From: JAHEDT01 sp963825615
GTDB taxonomy: Bacteria > Desulfobacterota > Desulfuromonadia > Desulfuromonadales > BM103
Assembly (NCBI GenBank): GCA_963825615.1
Contig: CAWGTV010000001.1
Span: 930,001 to 994,000, forward strand
Direction of reading: 5' to 3'
DNA: 64,000 nt
Positions 8,621 through 17,096 of this stretch are shown here, piece by piece. Every line of letters begins with the position of its first letter. Within the stretch, counting starts at the first letter, position 1. The position numbers and the translations under genes are program-made. The notes beneath the pieces are model-generated. The model saw only the letters and a list, made by a program, of their open reading frames with translations, was not told where the DNA came from and ran no database searches.

Positions 8621-9262
8621 ATGACCTACGCTGACCGCGAAGGCGTCATCAAGTTTCAGCTTGATTTCCACGCAGGTGCGCCCCCGCCCGCAAATCTCCT
8701 CGACGAGTTGAACGCCTGGCGTAAAATCTTTCGCCAGCTCGGCCTGCTCGGCCAGGACCCGGGACGCTACGAGGGGCTCGGTTTCGGCAACCTGAGCCGA
8801 CGGCTGCCAGGTCAGCACAGCGATGCATTTTTGATCAGCGGCACCCAAACCGGCCACTTGCCGCAGCTGCTTCCGGAACATTACGCCACGGTTCTGCAAT
8901 GCTCTCCCGCAGCCAACCGGCTTGAGGCCACAGGCAGCACCAAGCCATCCTCGGAAGCCCTTTCTCACGGCATTCTCTACCAATGCAGCCCGCTGATCCT
9001 CTGGGTCATGCATCTGCACTGCCCCGCCATCTTCAACTGTCGCACACAACTTGGGCTCCCCTGCACCGCTCCGTCCGCCGCTTATGGGACCCCTGTGATG
9101 GCCGCAGAGATTCAGCGACTGGCAGAGGCCCAGGATCTTTCTCAACCCGGATTGCTGGTCATGACCGGCCACCAGGACGGTATCCTTGCCTATGGTTCCT
9201 CGGCGGCCGAGACAGGCACCCTGGTTGTCGAAGTACTGGCTTCGGCATTGCAGCACCGCTGA
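8621..9262 (+). CDS. Class II aldolase/adducin family protein
   Basis: About 213 residues related to the fuculose-phosphate aldolase/adducin superfamily. It has GFGNLSRRL (phosphate-loop region), the SGTQTGHLPQL segment, PSSEALSHGILY, and the HLHCPAIF block corresponding to the zinc-binding His pair of active aldolases. A C-terminal LVMTGHQDGILAYGSSAAE corresponds to the third histidine region. The substrate is unknown. The ATG at 8621 (MTYADREGVIKFQ) fits homologues best; a TTG at 8579 in the same frame would overlap the upstream Dabb gene, and neither has a strong ribosome site. Confidence 0.75.
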   Translation: MTYADREGVIKFQLDFHAGAPPPANLLDELNAWRKIFRQLGLLGQDPGRYEGLGFGNLSRRLPGQHSDAFLISGTQTGHLPQLLPEHYATVLQCSPAANRLEATGSTKPSSEALSHGILYQCSPLILWVMHLHCPAIFNCRTQLGLPCTAPSAAYGTPVMAAEIQRLAEAQDLSQPGLLVMTGHQDGILAYGSSAAETGTLVVEVLASALQHR

Positions 9263-9391
9263 CAAACTCAAATTCAGGGGGCTTTTTGCTGAACCTGCTC
9301 CATCATTGACGTTTTTTCTTGCAACAACACTTTACTTTCTGGCACTATTAGCTCCCTCTAAGGTGATTAAACAGCAATGATGGAGCCTGCC

Positions 9392-9568
9392 ATGACCCTG
9401 CTGATTCGTTTCGAATGCCCGCAATGCCATCAGACCATGTTGCGTAACCTGCAGGACTTTGCTCCAGGGAAACGCCAGGTCTGCAATCACTGCCAGACCC
9501 CCGGACGCATGACCAAAGACGGTCTGGAGCTCTTTTCCAAAGACCTGCGCCAATACTGCCTTGGCTGA
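9392..9568 (+). CDS. Small zinc-ribbon protein (58 aa)
   Basis: The short protein has two CxxC pairs (FECPQCHQT and VCNHCQTPG) spaced as a zinc ribbon, and nothing else recognisable. ATG 9392 is preferred over ATG 9377/9380 because GGAG sits 6 bases upstream of it. Possible roles range from nucleic-acid to protein binding; none can be assigned. Confidence 0.6.
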   Translation: MTLLIRFECPQCHQTMLRNLQDFAPGKRQVCNHCQTPGRMTKDGLELFSKDLRQYCLG

Positions 9569-9726
9569 ACAGGACCCGAACTTCCTTAGCCATTCCATAC
9601 TTTAACAGGGCATCACAGATCGCCGCGACCTGGTGATGTGAATTATACTGTCACACCCCTCTTGCAGGCTCTATCCGGGGCTGCTATCTTTGCATGTCAC
9701 CCATCACCCGGTTAATGGAGTTTGCC

Positions 9727-11127
9727 ATGCCTGCTTCGCCTGAGCTGATCTGGCTTATTGCCGCCCTGATCATCGGCTTTGCCCTGGGACTCTTCCCGGC
9801 CATTCTGCTGGTTAAAAATCGACTCGACGCTGCGCGACAGGCAGGACGCCAAGACCTTGCCGCCGAGCTCGCCTCGCTACAGGAGCGTTTGAGTGGCCGC
9901 GAGGATCAGCTGCGCCGGCAGGCTGAAGAGTTACAGGTTAAGAACACTAGGATGGACGCCCTGATCCTCGAGAAAACAGGGCTGGAGCGGGACAACTCGC
10001 GACTGGCGACGGAATTGAGAGAGGAGGCCAGGCGTTCGGAGGAGAGCCTGCAGGTATTGAATGACACCAAAAAAGAGCTGCAACTTCAGTTCGAAAACCT
10101 CGCCAATCAGATCTTCGAGGAAAAAACCAAGTCCTTTGCCGACCAGAGCAAGGCCAATCTCGACACGATTCTGACACCGTTCAAAGAGCGGATCATCGAT
10201 TTTGAAAAGAAGGTCTCCGAAGTTTACGCAACGGAGGGGAAAGAGCGCCACTCGCTGCTCAAGGAAGTACAACGTCTGCAGGAGTTGAATCAGAAGATCG
10301 GCGAGGACGCGGAGAACCTCACCAAGGCACTCAAGGGCGACAGCAAGACGCAGGGCAGCTGGGGAGAGATCATCCTCGAGCGCATCCTCGAGGAATCGGG
10401 GCTGCGCAAAGGGCTCGAATATGATTCACAGGGCGGGTTCAGGGACGTCGATGGCAGGCTGCTCAAGCCCGACGTGGTGGTTCATCTGCCGGAAGAGAAG
10501 GATATCGTCATCGACTCGAAGGTGTCCCTGGTCGCCTACGAAAAATATGTCCGCGCCGAAAGTGACGAGCAGCGCGAGCGTGCCGTCAAGGAGCACCTGC
10601 TGTCGATCAATACCCACCTGAAAGGGTTGGAATCGAAAAAGTACGACGAATTGCCGGGGGTGAAGAGCCTGGATTTCGTACTGATGTTCGTACCGATCGA
10701 GAGCGCCTTCATGCTGGCGATCGAAAAGGATGGAGAGATTTTCCGCAAGGCCTTTGACAAAAGCATCATGATCGTCAGCCCGTCGACCCTGCTGGTGACC
10801 TTGCGGACCATCCAGAACATCTGGCGTTACGAACACCAGAACAAAAACGCTCTGGAAATCGCCGAGAAGGCCGGCGCCCTGTACGACAAATTCGTCGGCT
10901 TCGTGGCTGACCTGGAAAAGATCGGCGACCAGATCGACAACACCCGTAAAGCTTACGAGGGCGCGCATAACAAGCTCAGCAGCGGCAAGGGGAATCTCGT
11001 GGCCAGAGCCCAGAACCTCATCGACCTGGGCGTGAAGAGCCGCAAGCAGCTGCCGGCCAAAGTCAGGCAGGACGCCGTCCCGGCAGCATCCCACATTGAG
11101 TACAGCAATCCGGCTGAGGAGGATTGA
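9727..11127 (+). CDS. rmuC: DNA recombination protein RmuC
   Basis: About 466 residues. An N-terminal membrane anchor (LIWLIAALIIGFALGLFPAI) is followed by a long coiled coil (about residues 30-170). The RmuC nuclease-like core then follows, with KTQGSWGEIILERILEESGL, KPDVVVHLPEEKDIVIDSKV and LDFVLMFVPIESAFMLAIEK. RmuC limits inversions and recombination between short inverted repeats in E. coli. The start at 9727 has GGAG 6 bases upstream. It ends 18 bases before the convergent tmcAL gene. Confidence 0.93.
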   Translation: MPASPELIWLIAALIIGFALGLFPAILLVKNRLDAARQAGRQDLAAELASLQERLSGREDQLRRQAEELQVKNTRMDALILEKTGLERDNSRLATELREEARRSEESLQVLNDTKKELQLQFENLANQIFEEKTKSFADQSKANLDTILTPFKERIIDFEKKVSEVYATEGKERHSLLKEVQRLQELNQKIGEDAENLTKALKGDSKTQGSWGEIILERILEESGLRKGLEYDSQGGFRDVDGRLLKPDVVVHLPEEKDIVIDSKVSLVAYEKYVRAESDEQRERAVKEHLLSINTHLKGLESKKYDELPGVKSLDFVLMFVPIESAFMLAIEKDGEIFRKAFDKSIMIVSPSTLLVTLRTIQNIWRYEHQNKNALEIAEKAGALYDKFVGFVADLEKIGDQIDNTRKAYEGAHNKLSSGKGNLVARAQNLIDLGVKSRKQLPAKVRQDAVPAASHIEYSNPAEED

Positions 11128-11144
11128 ATCTTCGCCGCAGGCGG

Positions 11145-12390
11145 CTAAGGTGTCCGCACTTTGCGGAAAAAATCCTGGTTGCGGTGGCCTTTTCTGCGGT
11201 TCACCTGCAGCAGGCCGTAAAGCCGGGTGGCCCGCGAATCGCAGTCCAGCATCCGCTCCGCCAGGCGGCAGACCTCAGGCCGGTCCCGGTAAAAGCGCCG
11301 CAACCCGGCTTTACCCCTGGCTGGATCGGCAATCATCGGCAGGGACTTTTTCTTGCGTGCCCTGGCCAGCACCTGCCGTCCCCGCCCCGAGGCACCTAAC
11401 AGCCGCAGATACATCGGCCCCAGGCGTAAAAATTCGCGCATCTCATCACCGGCAACCTGCAGCAGCACATAGCAGAGCAGCCGCTGGATCCGGGTCAGAG
11501 TCCACTGGCGTGACTTGATCGCATCGGTCAGTTCGGCATAGGTTGTCGCGGTCAAGGCCGCATCGGCAAGCCGCTGCGCCAGACCATCCTCGACCTGGTA
11601 AATCCCGTCCAGCGTTTCGACCTCCTGGAGCAGCAACGTCTGCAGTGAGGAGAAAAACCGCCCCTGGTCAAGCACTTCTCCCGTTTCAAGCGCCCGCTGC
11701 AGGATATTCAGGACGGCTGTCGGCAGAAGATTGTCGACGCTGGCCCCGCTGGAGAGTTGTGTGCGAATCCCTGTCGCGCTGGCGATGTGGCCGGAGACAT
11801 TGGTGCTGTGATAACCGGCGCCGAGCCTTGGTAAGCGTAAAAGCCCGCATAGGACTGGCGGTGAGCTGCAGCGCGCGCAAATACTCGATGCCGAGGATAT
11901 TGTTGGGAGAGGCGATCAGATCAGGCGACAAGCCGGGCGCCATCCCAGCAATGACGGCAGCGCGCGCAGCGGGGTAACTGACCCCACGCCGCAAGCGGCT
12001 GGCGGTTGCCGCGGCAATCTCATCGGCCCGCTCGATCAGCAGGCGAGCAAGCCGTTCCAGGGGATCCAGGTCGCCGGATTCGCTGCCGAAGCAGAGGGCA
12101 TCGACGACGCCCAAGGCGTCGAGACTCTGCACCGCACCCCGGGCGAAGCAGGGCGCGCTGTTGCAGGCAAAGGGAAAGGGCAGTTCGAGCACGAGGTCGA
12201 CACCCGCAGCCAGCGCCATTTCGGTTCGCGCCCACTTGTCGAGCAGCGCCGGCTCCCCGCGCTGCAGGAAATGACCGCTCATAATGGCAACGCTGGCATC
12301 GGCACCCGTGATCCGCAGGCTTTCCCGCAAATGGTGCAGGTGTCCATTATGGAACGGATTATATTCGGTGATCAGCCCGACAACGCGCAC
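11145..12390 (-). CDS. tmcAL: tRNA(Met) cytidine acetate ligase TmcAL (frameshifted)
   Basis: ATP-dependent ligase family (YlbM-like) that forms N4-acetylcytidine at the wobble base of elongator tRNA-Met. The N-terminal nucleotidyltransferase motif GLITEYNPFHNGHLHHL is followed by IMSGHFLQRGEPALLDKWAR, LVLELPFPFACNSA and SPNNILGIEYLRAL. A frame change at about 11834 (AAGGCTCGG on the minus strand) is repaired by removing one G, which restores LGAGYHSTNVSGHIASATGI and SSGASVDNLLP. The C-terminal half then runs to 11145. The corrected length is 414 residues, matching the family. Confidence 0.88.
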
Positions 12391-12456
12391 AGAGCAACCC
12401 GTCTGCTAAATGTTCTGAAAACTATGACGCCAAAGCGAACTCAGCCCGTCGGGATC

Positions 12457-13497
12457 TCAAACAAAGACGGAGTTCTCCTGCTCCATGACCCTGATGAAGG
12501 TAGTGCGCTTGCTCAATTCCCGCAACGCCGAGGCGCCCACATAGGTGCAGGTCGAGCGCAGACCGCCGAGGATGTCCTTGACGGTATCCTCGAGGGGCCC
12601 GCGATAAGGGACTTCGACGGTCTTGCCTTCGGAGGCGCGATAATCGGCCACCATGCCGGCATGCTTTTTCATGGCCGTATCGGAGCTCATCCCGTAGTAA
12701 AGCTTGAAGTGCTGGCCGTTGCGCTCCACCAGCTGACCACCGCTTTCATCGTGACCGGCGAACATGCCGCCGAGCATGACGAAGTCGGCGCCGCCGCCGA
12801 AGGCCTTGGCCACGTCACCGGCACAGGTGCAGCCGCCGTCGGAAATAATCCGGCCGCCGAGGCCGTGGGCAGCATCGGCGCATTCGATCACCGCGGAGAG
12901 CTGCGGGTAGCCGACCCCGGTCTTGACCCGCGTGGTACAGACCGAGCCAGGACCGATGCCGACCTTGGCGATGTCCGCGCCGGAGAGGAGCAGTTCTTCG
13001 ACCATCTCTCCGGTTACTACGTTGCCGGCGATGATGGTCTTGTCCGGAAACGCCTGACGGACCTTGACGACATACTCGACAAACGACTCGGCGTAACCGT
13101 TGGCAACGTCGATGCAGATGAACTGCAGTTCCGGGTGCTGGGCAAGAATCTGCGACAAGCGGTTGAAATCCTCATCCGCCACGCCGGTGCTGACCATGAT
13201 GCGCTCGAAGATATCATCGGTGTCCTGACGAGCGATAAAAGCCTGCCATTCCTCGAGGCTGTAGTGTTTGTGGATGGCACAGAGCATGCGGTGCCCAGCC
13301 AGGACCTCGGCGACCTCGAAGGTGCCGATCGTATCCATGTTGGCGGCAATGACCGGTACACCGCTCCATTGCCGCTTGCTGTGGAGGAAGGTAAAGGTCC
13401 GCTCCAGTTCGACCATGGAACGGCTTTTCAGAGTCGAGCGCTTGGGACGGATCAGGACATCCTTGAAGCCCAGCTTCAAATCAGTTTCAACTCGCAT
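12457..13497 (-). CDS. guaC: GMP reductase
   Basis: NADPH-dependent conversion of GMP to IMP, returning guanine nucleotides to the purine pool. At 346 residues it matches the E. coli GuaC length. It has a TIM-barrel IMPDH/GMPR fold with IAANMDTIGTFEVAEVLAGH, the active-site loop VGIGPGSVCTTRVKTGVGYP with the catalytic Cys, SDGGCTCAGDVAKAFGGGAD and MLGGMFAGHDESGG. No CBS domains are present, which separates it from IMP dehydrogenase. The start at 13497 follows AAAGGATTCTCCC. Confidence 0.95.
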   Translation of the reverse strand: MRVETDLKLGFKDVLIRPKRSTLKSRSMVELERTFTFLHSKRQWSGVPVIAANMDTIGTFEVAEVLAGHRMLCAIHKHYSLEEWQAFIARQDTDDIFERIMVSTGVADEDFNRLSQILAQHPELQFICIDVANGYAESFVEYVVKVRQAFPDKTIIAGNVVTGEMVEELLLSGADIAKVGIGPGSVCTTRVKTGVGYPQLSAVIECADAAHGLGGRIISDGGCTCAGDVAKAFGGGADFVMLGGMFAGHDESGGQLVERNGQHFKLYYGMSSDTAMKKHAGMVADYRASEGKTVEVPYRGPLEDTVKDILGGLRSTCTYVGASALRELSKRTTFIRVMEQENSVFV

Positions 13498-13573
13498 GGG
13501 AGAATCCTTTCGCTTGCGTTAATCTGCTGACAGTATACCCGCTGCGACACAGCCTGACGAATCATGACCGGGC

Positions 13574-14269
13574 CTAGAGCAAAACCGCCACCTTTTCGCC
13601 GAGGCGGCTCTCCTGCGGCGAAACAAGGGTCCGGAACGCCAGCGCCTCCACCCCTTGTGCGACGGCTTCTCTGAGCAGGCGGCCATATGCCGGATCGATC
13701 GCATCGGCCGGCATGAAGGAGACGGCTTCACCGCGCTGCACCAGGAAAAAGATCACCGCCCGCCAACCGCTTTGTGTGGCAACGACCAGGTCACGCAGAT
13801 GTTTTTGACCACGCGTGGTCACCGCATCGGGAAAACAGGCGATTTCGGGCGCACAGCACAGGGTGACATTCTTCACTTCGAGCAGGACCCTGTCTTCAGG
13901 GCCCTCCAGCATGAAATCGATGCGGCTGTCGGCAAACGGAAATTCGGCACGCACACTGTAGCCCTCCAGCCCGGGGACGGCATTGGCCCGCAAGGCCTCT
14001 TCGACCACCCGGTTGGCACGGTGGGTGTTGATGTCGACCCAATGGTTGTTGACCCGCACCAGTTCCCAGGACCAGGCGAGCTTGCGCTTCGGGTTGTCAC
14101 TTTTTGACAGCAACACCGTCTGCCCTGGCAAAGCGCACTGCATCATGCTGCCGGTATTCGGCGTATGCGCCGTTACCGTGCGGCCATCGGTCAGCTCCAC
14201 ATCCGCCAGAAAACGCTGGTAACGGCGCACCAGGCGGCCTTCGATCAATGGCTGGGGTAATTTCATCAC
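13574..14269 (-). CDS. sfsA: SfsA family nuclease/sugar fermentation stimulation protein
   Basis: 231 residues, normal for SfsA. Conserved blocks are EGRLVRRYQRFLADVEL, HTPNTGSMMQCALPG, NTHRANRVVEEAL and the nuclease-like core SRIDFMLEG...LLEVKNVTL, followed by FPDAVTTRGQKHLRDL. The D-x(n)-E-x-K arrangement resembles the PD-(D/E)xK superfamily, and E. coli SfsA has been linked to DNA binding and nuclease activity. It may start at 14269 or at the second Met, 14266. Divergent from the RNase J gene. Confidence 0.93.
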   Translation of the reverse strand: MMKLPQPLIEGRLVRRYQRFLADVELTDGRTVTAHTPNTGSMMQCALPGQTVLLSKSDNPKRKLAWSWELVRVNNHWVDINTHRANRVVEEALRANAVPGLEGYSVRAEFPFADSRIDFMLEGPEDRVLLEVKNVTLCCAPEIACFPDAVTTRGQKHLRDLVVATQSGWRAVIFFLVQRGEAVSFMPADAIDPAYGRLLREAVAQGVEALAFRTLVSPQESRLGEKVAVLL

Positions 14270-14424
14270 ATCGCCTCATAGTTGAAGAGCAGTATATTAG
14301 CAACAGGAATATCAAGCAGCAACCCTTGACTCTCTGCAGGAAAGCATTTGACTATCGGTCACCAGTCCCCTAGACTGGCGTCGATTCAATCGCAAACACC
14401 TGATTTGTCAGAAACTTTCTATTT

Positions 14425-16128
14425 ATGACCAGCGCTTCGCAGAATTCCGTGCCAACACGCCCGTTGCACCCCGACGCCGTGCGTATCCTGCCCTTGGGCG
14501 GACTCGGCGAGATCGGCCTGAACATGATGGTCATCGAGGCCGCAGGAGCGCTGCTGATCATCGACTGCGGGCTGATGTTTCCCGAAGCCTACATGCTCGG
14601 CATCGACCTGGTCATCCCCGACATCACGGCAATTGCCGAGCGCCGGGACCAGATCGCCGGCATGGTCCTGACCCATGGACACGAAGACCATATCGGCGCC
14701 ATCCCCTTCCTGATCGAAGCCCTCGGCTTCCCGCCGATCTACGGGTCACCGCTGACCCTGGGCCTGCTCACCAACAAGCTGGACGAGCACCACCTTAAGA
14801 GCCGGGTTGACTGCCACAGCGTCAAAGTCCGCGAGGCCGTCGACATCGGCCCTTTCAACGTGGAATTCTACCGCGCTGCGCACTCGATCGTCGATGGCTG
14901 TGGCCTGGCCATCCGTACCCCGGCCGGACTGATCGTCCACACCGGCGACTTCAAACTCGACCCGACGCCGGTGGACAATCAACCTACCGACCTCGGTCGC
15001 CTGGCCGCTTACGGCGAAGAAGGGGTCCTGCTGCTGCTTGCCGACTCCACCAACGTGGAGAACACCGGGCAGACCCTCTCCGAACGCACGGTCGGCGAAG
15101 CTTTTAACGAACTGATTCCACGCTGCACCGGCAAGATTCTGGTGGCAACCTTTTCCTCCAACATCCACCGCATCCAGCAGGTGATCAACGCCGCGGTGCT
15201 GGCAGAACGCAAAGTCATGGTCTCCGGCCGCAGCATGGTCAGCAACATCGCCATCGCCAGACAGCTCGGTTATCTGCATATCCCGGACGACGTCCTCGTC
15301 GACCTGCGCCAGATGCGCGACCTGCCACCGCACAAAGTCCTGATCCTGACCACCGGCAGCCAGGGCGAACCCTTAAGTTCCCTGTCACGCATCGCCATGG
15401 ATGACCACAAGCAGATCAGCATCGCTCCGGGCGACACGGTGATCCTCTCCTCCAAGTTCATCCCCGGCAACGAGCGGGCCATCACGCACCTGATCAATCA
15501 CCTCTATCGCCGCGGCGCAGAAGTCCATTACGAAACGACCAGCGAAATTCACGTGTCCGGGCACGCCAGTCAGAACGAGCTGAAAACCGTCTTGAACCTG
15601 GTCAGGCCCCTGTATTTCGTGCCGGTTCACGGCGAATACCGGCACTTGGTGAAGCATGCCCAGCTGGCACGCAACATGGGCTGGGAGGATGACCGGGCGA
15701 TCGTCATCAGCAACGGTACGCCGCTGGTGCTTTCCGTCAACGGTTGGCACATCGAACCACGGGTTGAAACAGGCCGGGTCTTCATCGACGGCAAGGGCGT
15801 CGGTGACGTTGGCGAGATTGAACTGCGTGACCGCAGGCACCTCGCCAATCACGGCTTGGTAATCGTCTTTTTGGCACTCAATCAGGGCAGTGGCGAGATT
15901 GTGTCCGGTCCGGAAATCATCACGAGGGGCTTCGTCCCGGAGGATGAGAGCCAAGAGCTTCTGAGCGAGGCCCGGCAACTGGTCTGTCAGATGCTCGCCG
16001 AGCACAGCCAGATGGCAATGACCGATTGGGAGGAGTTGCGCGTCGAGGTCCGCAAGACCCTGCGCCGATTGTTCAACAGGACGATGGATCGGCGGCCGCT
16101 GATCCTGCCGATTATTATGGAATTATGA
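14425..16128 (+). CDS. rnj: Ribonuclease J
   Basis: Metallo-beta-lactamase/beta-CASP ribonuclease with endo- and 5'-3' exonuclease activity in mRNA decay and rRNA maturation. Signatures are LGGLGEIGLNMMVIE at the N-terminus, the metal motif LTHGHEDHIGAIP at about residues 82-94, IVHTGDFKLDPTP, and the beta-CASP elements LLLADSTNVE and TTGSQGEPLSSLSRIA. FVPVHGEYRHLVKHAQLA, near the C-terminus of the catalytic core, is diagnostic for RNase J. The C-terminal domain is complete (567 residues). The start ATG 14425 has no strong Shine-Dalgarno sequence. Confidence 0.94.
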   Translation: MTSASQNSVPTRPLHPDAVRILPLGGLGEIGLNMMVIEAAGALLIIDCGLMFPEAYMLGIDLVIPDITAIAERRDQIAGMVLTHGHEDHIGAIPFLIEALGFPPIYGSPLTLGLLTNKLDEHHLKSRVDCHSVKVREAVDIGPFNVEFYRAAHSIVDGCGLAIRTPAGLIVHTGDFKLDPTPVDNQPTDLGRLAAYGEEGVLLLLADSTNVENTGQTLSERTVGEAFNELIPRCTGKILVATFSSNIHRIQQVINAAVLAERKVMVSGRSMVSNIAIARQLGYLHIPDDVLVDLRQMRDLPPHKVLILTTGSQGEPLSSLSRIAMDDHKQISIAPGDTVILSSKFIPGNERAITHLINHLYRRGAEVHYETTSEIHVSGHASQNELKTVLNLVRPLYFVPVHGEYRHLVKHAQLARNMGWEDDRAIVISNGTPLVLSVNGWHIEPRVETGRVFIDGKGVGDVGEIELRDRRHLANHGLVIVFLALNQGSGEIVSGPEIITRGFVPEDESQELLSEARQLVCQMLAEHSQMAMTDWEELRVEVRKTLRRLFNRTMDRRPLILPIIMEL

Positions 16129-16227
16129 CCCATTTCGCTGTAAAGCTATGGAGCTTCTGGCTTCAAGGTTTTATAGCTTGATGACTTGACCACTTTAACA
16201 TCTATCATCTTCCAAACTGGAGCACAT

Positions 16228-17022
16228 GTGAGTTTTTTTGACGCAATACTGCTCGGCATCCTGCAAGGGGCCACCGAGTTTCTGCCGGTTTCATCGAGCG
16301 GCCACCTGGTACTGGCCCAGCACCTGCTTGGCGACTTTGAACAACCGGGAGTGCTCTTCGATGTGCTGCTGCACCTCGGCACCATGATCGCGGTTGCACT
16401 CTACTTCTGGCGCGATCTGGCCGGGTTGATCTCCTCGCTCTGGCGGCGTGATGAAACCGCGGTCCAGCAACGTTTTATGGTTGGCCTGCTGATCGCCGGG
16501 TCGGTGCCGACTGCCGTGATCGGTTTGCTGTTCAAGGACTTTTTCATCGGCCTGTTCGAGCGCCCGGTGATCGTCTGCGTCATGCTACTGGTCACCGGCA
16601 GCCTGCTCTGGCTGGCGGAACGCCTGCGCAACCGGGAGCAGTCCCGCAACGAGATGACTTTCGTGGATGCAATCATCGTCGGCACGGTCCAGGGCTGCGC
16701 GATCATCCCCGGCATCTCCCGCTCCGGCTCGACCATCGCGGCGTTGCTGATGCGTGGTGTCGACGGTGAAACCGCGGCCCGCTTCTCATTTCTACTGGCG
16801 TTGCCCGCAGTCCTGGGGGCGGCGCTGCTCTCTCTCAAGGACCTTGATGCCGCGGCCGGCGGTTCGGTTGCTCCTTACCTTGCCGGGACGCTCGCGGCAT
16901 TGCTCATCGGCCTGCTCTGCATCCATCTGCTGATGGGGGTGATCAGGCGCCGCAGGCTCCACTGGTTTGCTCTCTACTGCTGGTTTGCCGGCGGGCTTGG
17001 GTTGGTATTTCTCCTTTCATGA
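16228..17022 (+). CDS. uppP: Undecaprenyl-diphosphatase UppP/BacA
   Basis: Integral membrane phosphatase that recycles undecaprenyl diphosphate for peptidoglycan synthesis; overproduction gives bacitracin resistance. Hallmarks are LGILQGATEFLPVSSSGHLV near the N-terminus and IIPGISRSGSTIAALL in the second repeat. About eight hydrophobic segments span 264 residues. The GTG start at 16228 was chosen because GGAG lies 6 bases upstream; the frame is open to an ATG at 16186 but without a ribosome site. A 7-base inverted repeat AAGCTAT/ATAGCTT (16143-16149, 16173-16179) lies in the leader. Confidence 0.94.
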   Translation: MSFFDAILLGILQGATEFLPVSSSGHLVLAQHLLGDFEQPGVLFDVLLHLGTMIAVALYFWRDLAGLISSLWRRDETAVQQRFMVGLLIAGSVPTAVIGLLFKDFFIGLFERPVIVCVMLLVTGSLLWLAERLRNREQSRNEMTFVDAIIVGTVQGCAIIPGISRSGSTIAALLMRGVDGETAARFSFLLALPAVLGAALLSLKDLDAAAGGSVAPYLAGTLAALLIGLLCIHLLMGVIRRRRLHWFALYCWFAGGLGLVFLLS

Positions 17023-17096
17023 CATACGCTATGCAACCTTTGACCTTTACCCTGTAATTGCGCTACCATGGCGCGAATTCTTCACAGGGCCCCCGA

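Noticed and set aside
12271..13530. 419-codon plus-strand frame opposite guaC
   Set aside because: Shadow of guaC, which has complete GMP reductase motifs.
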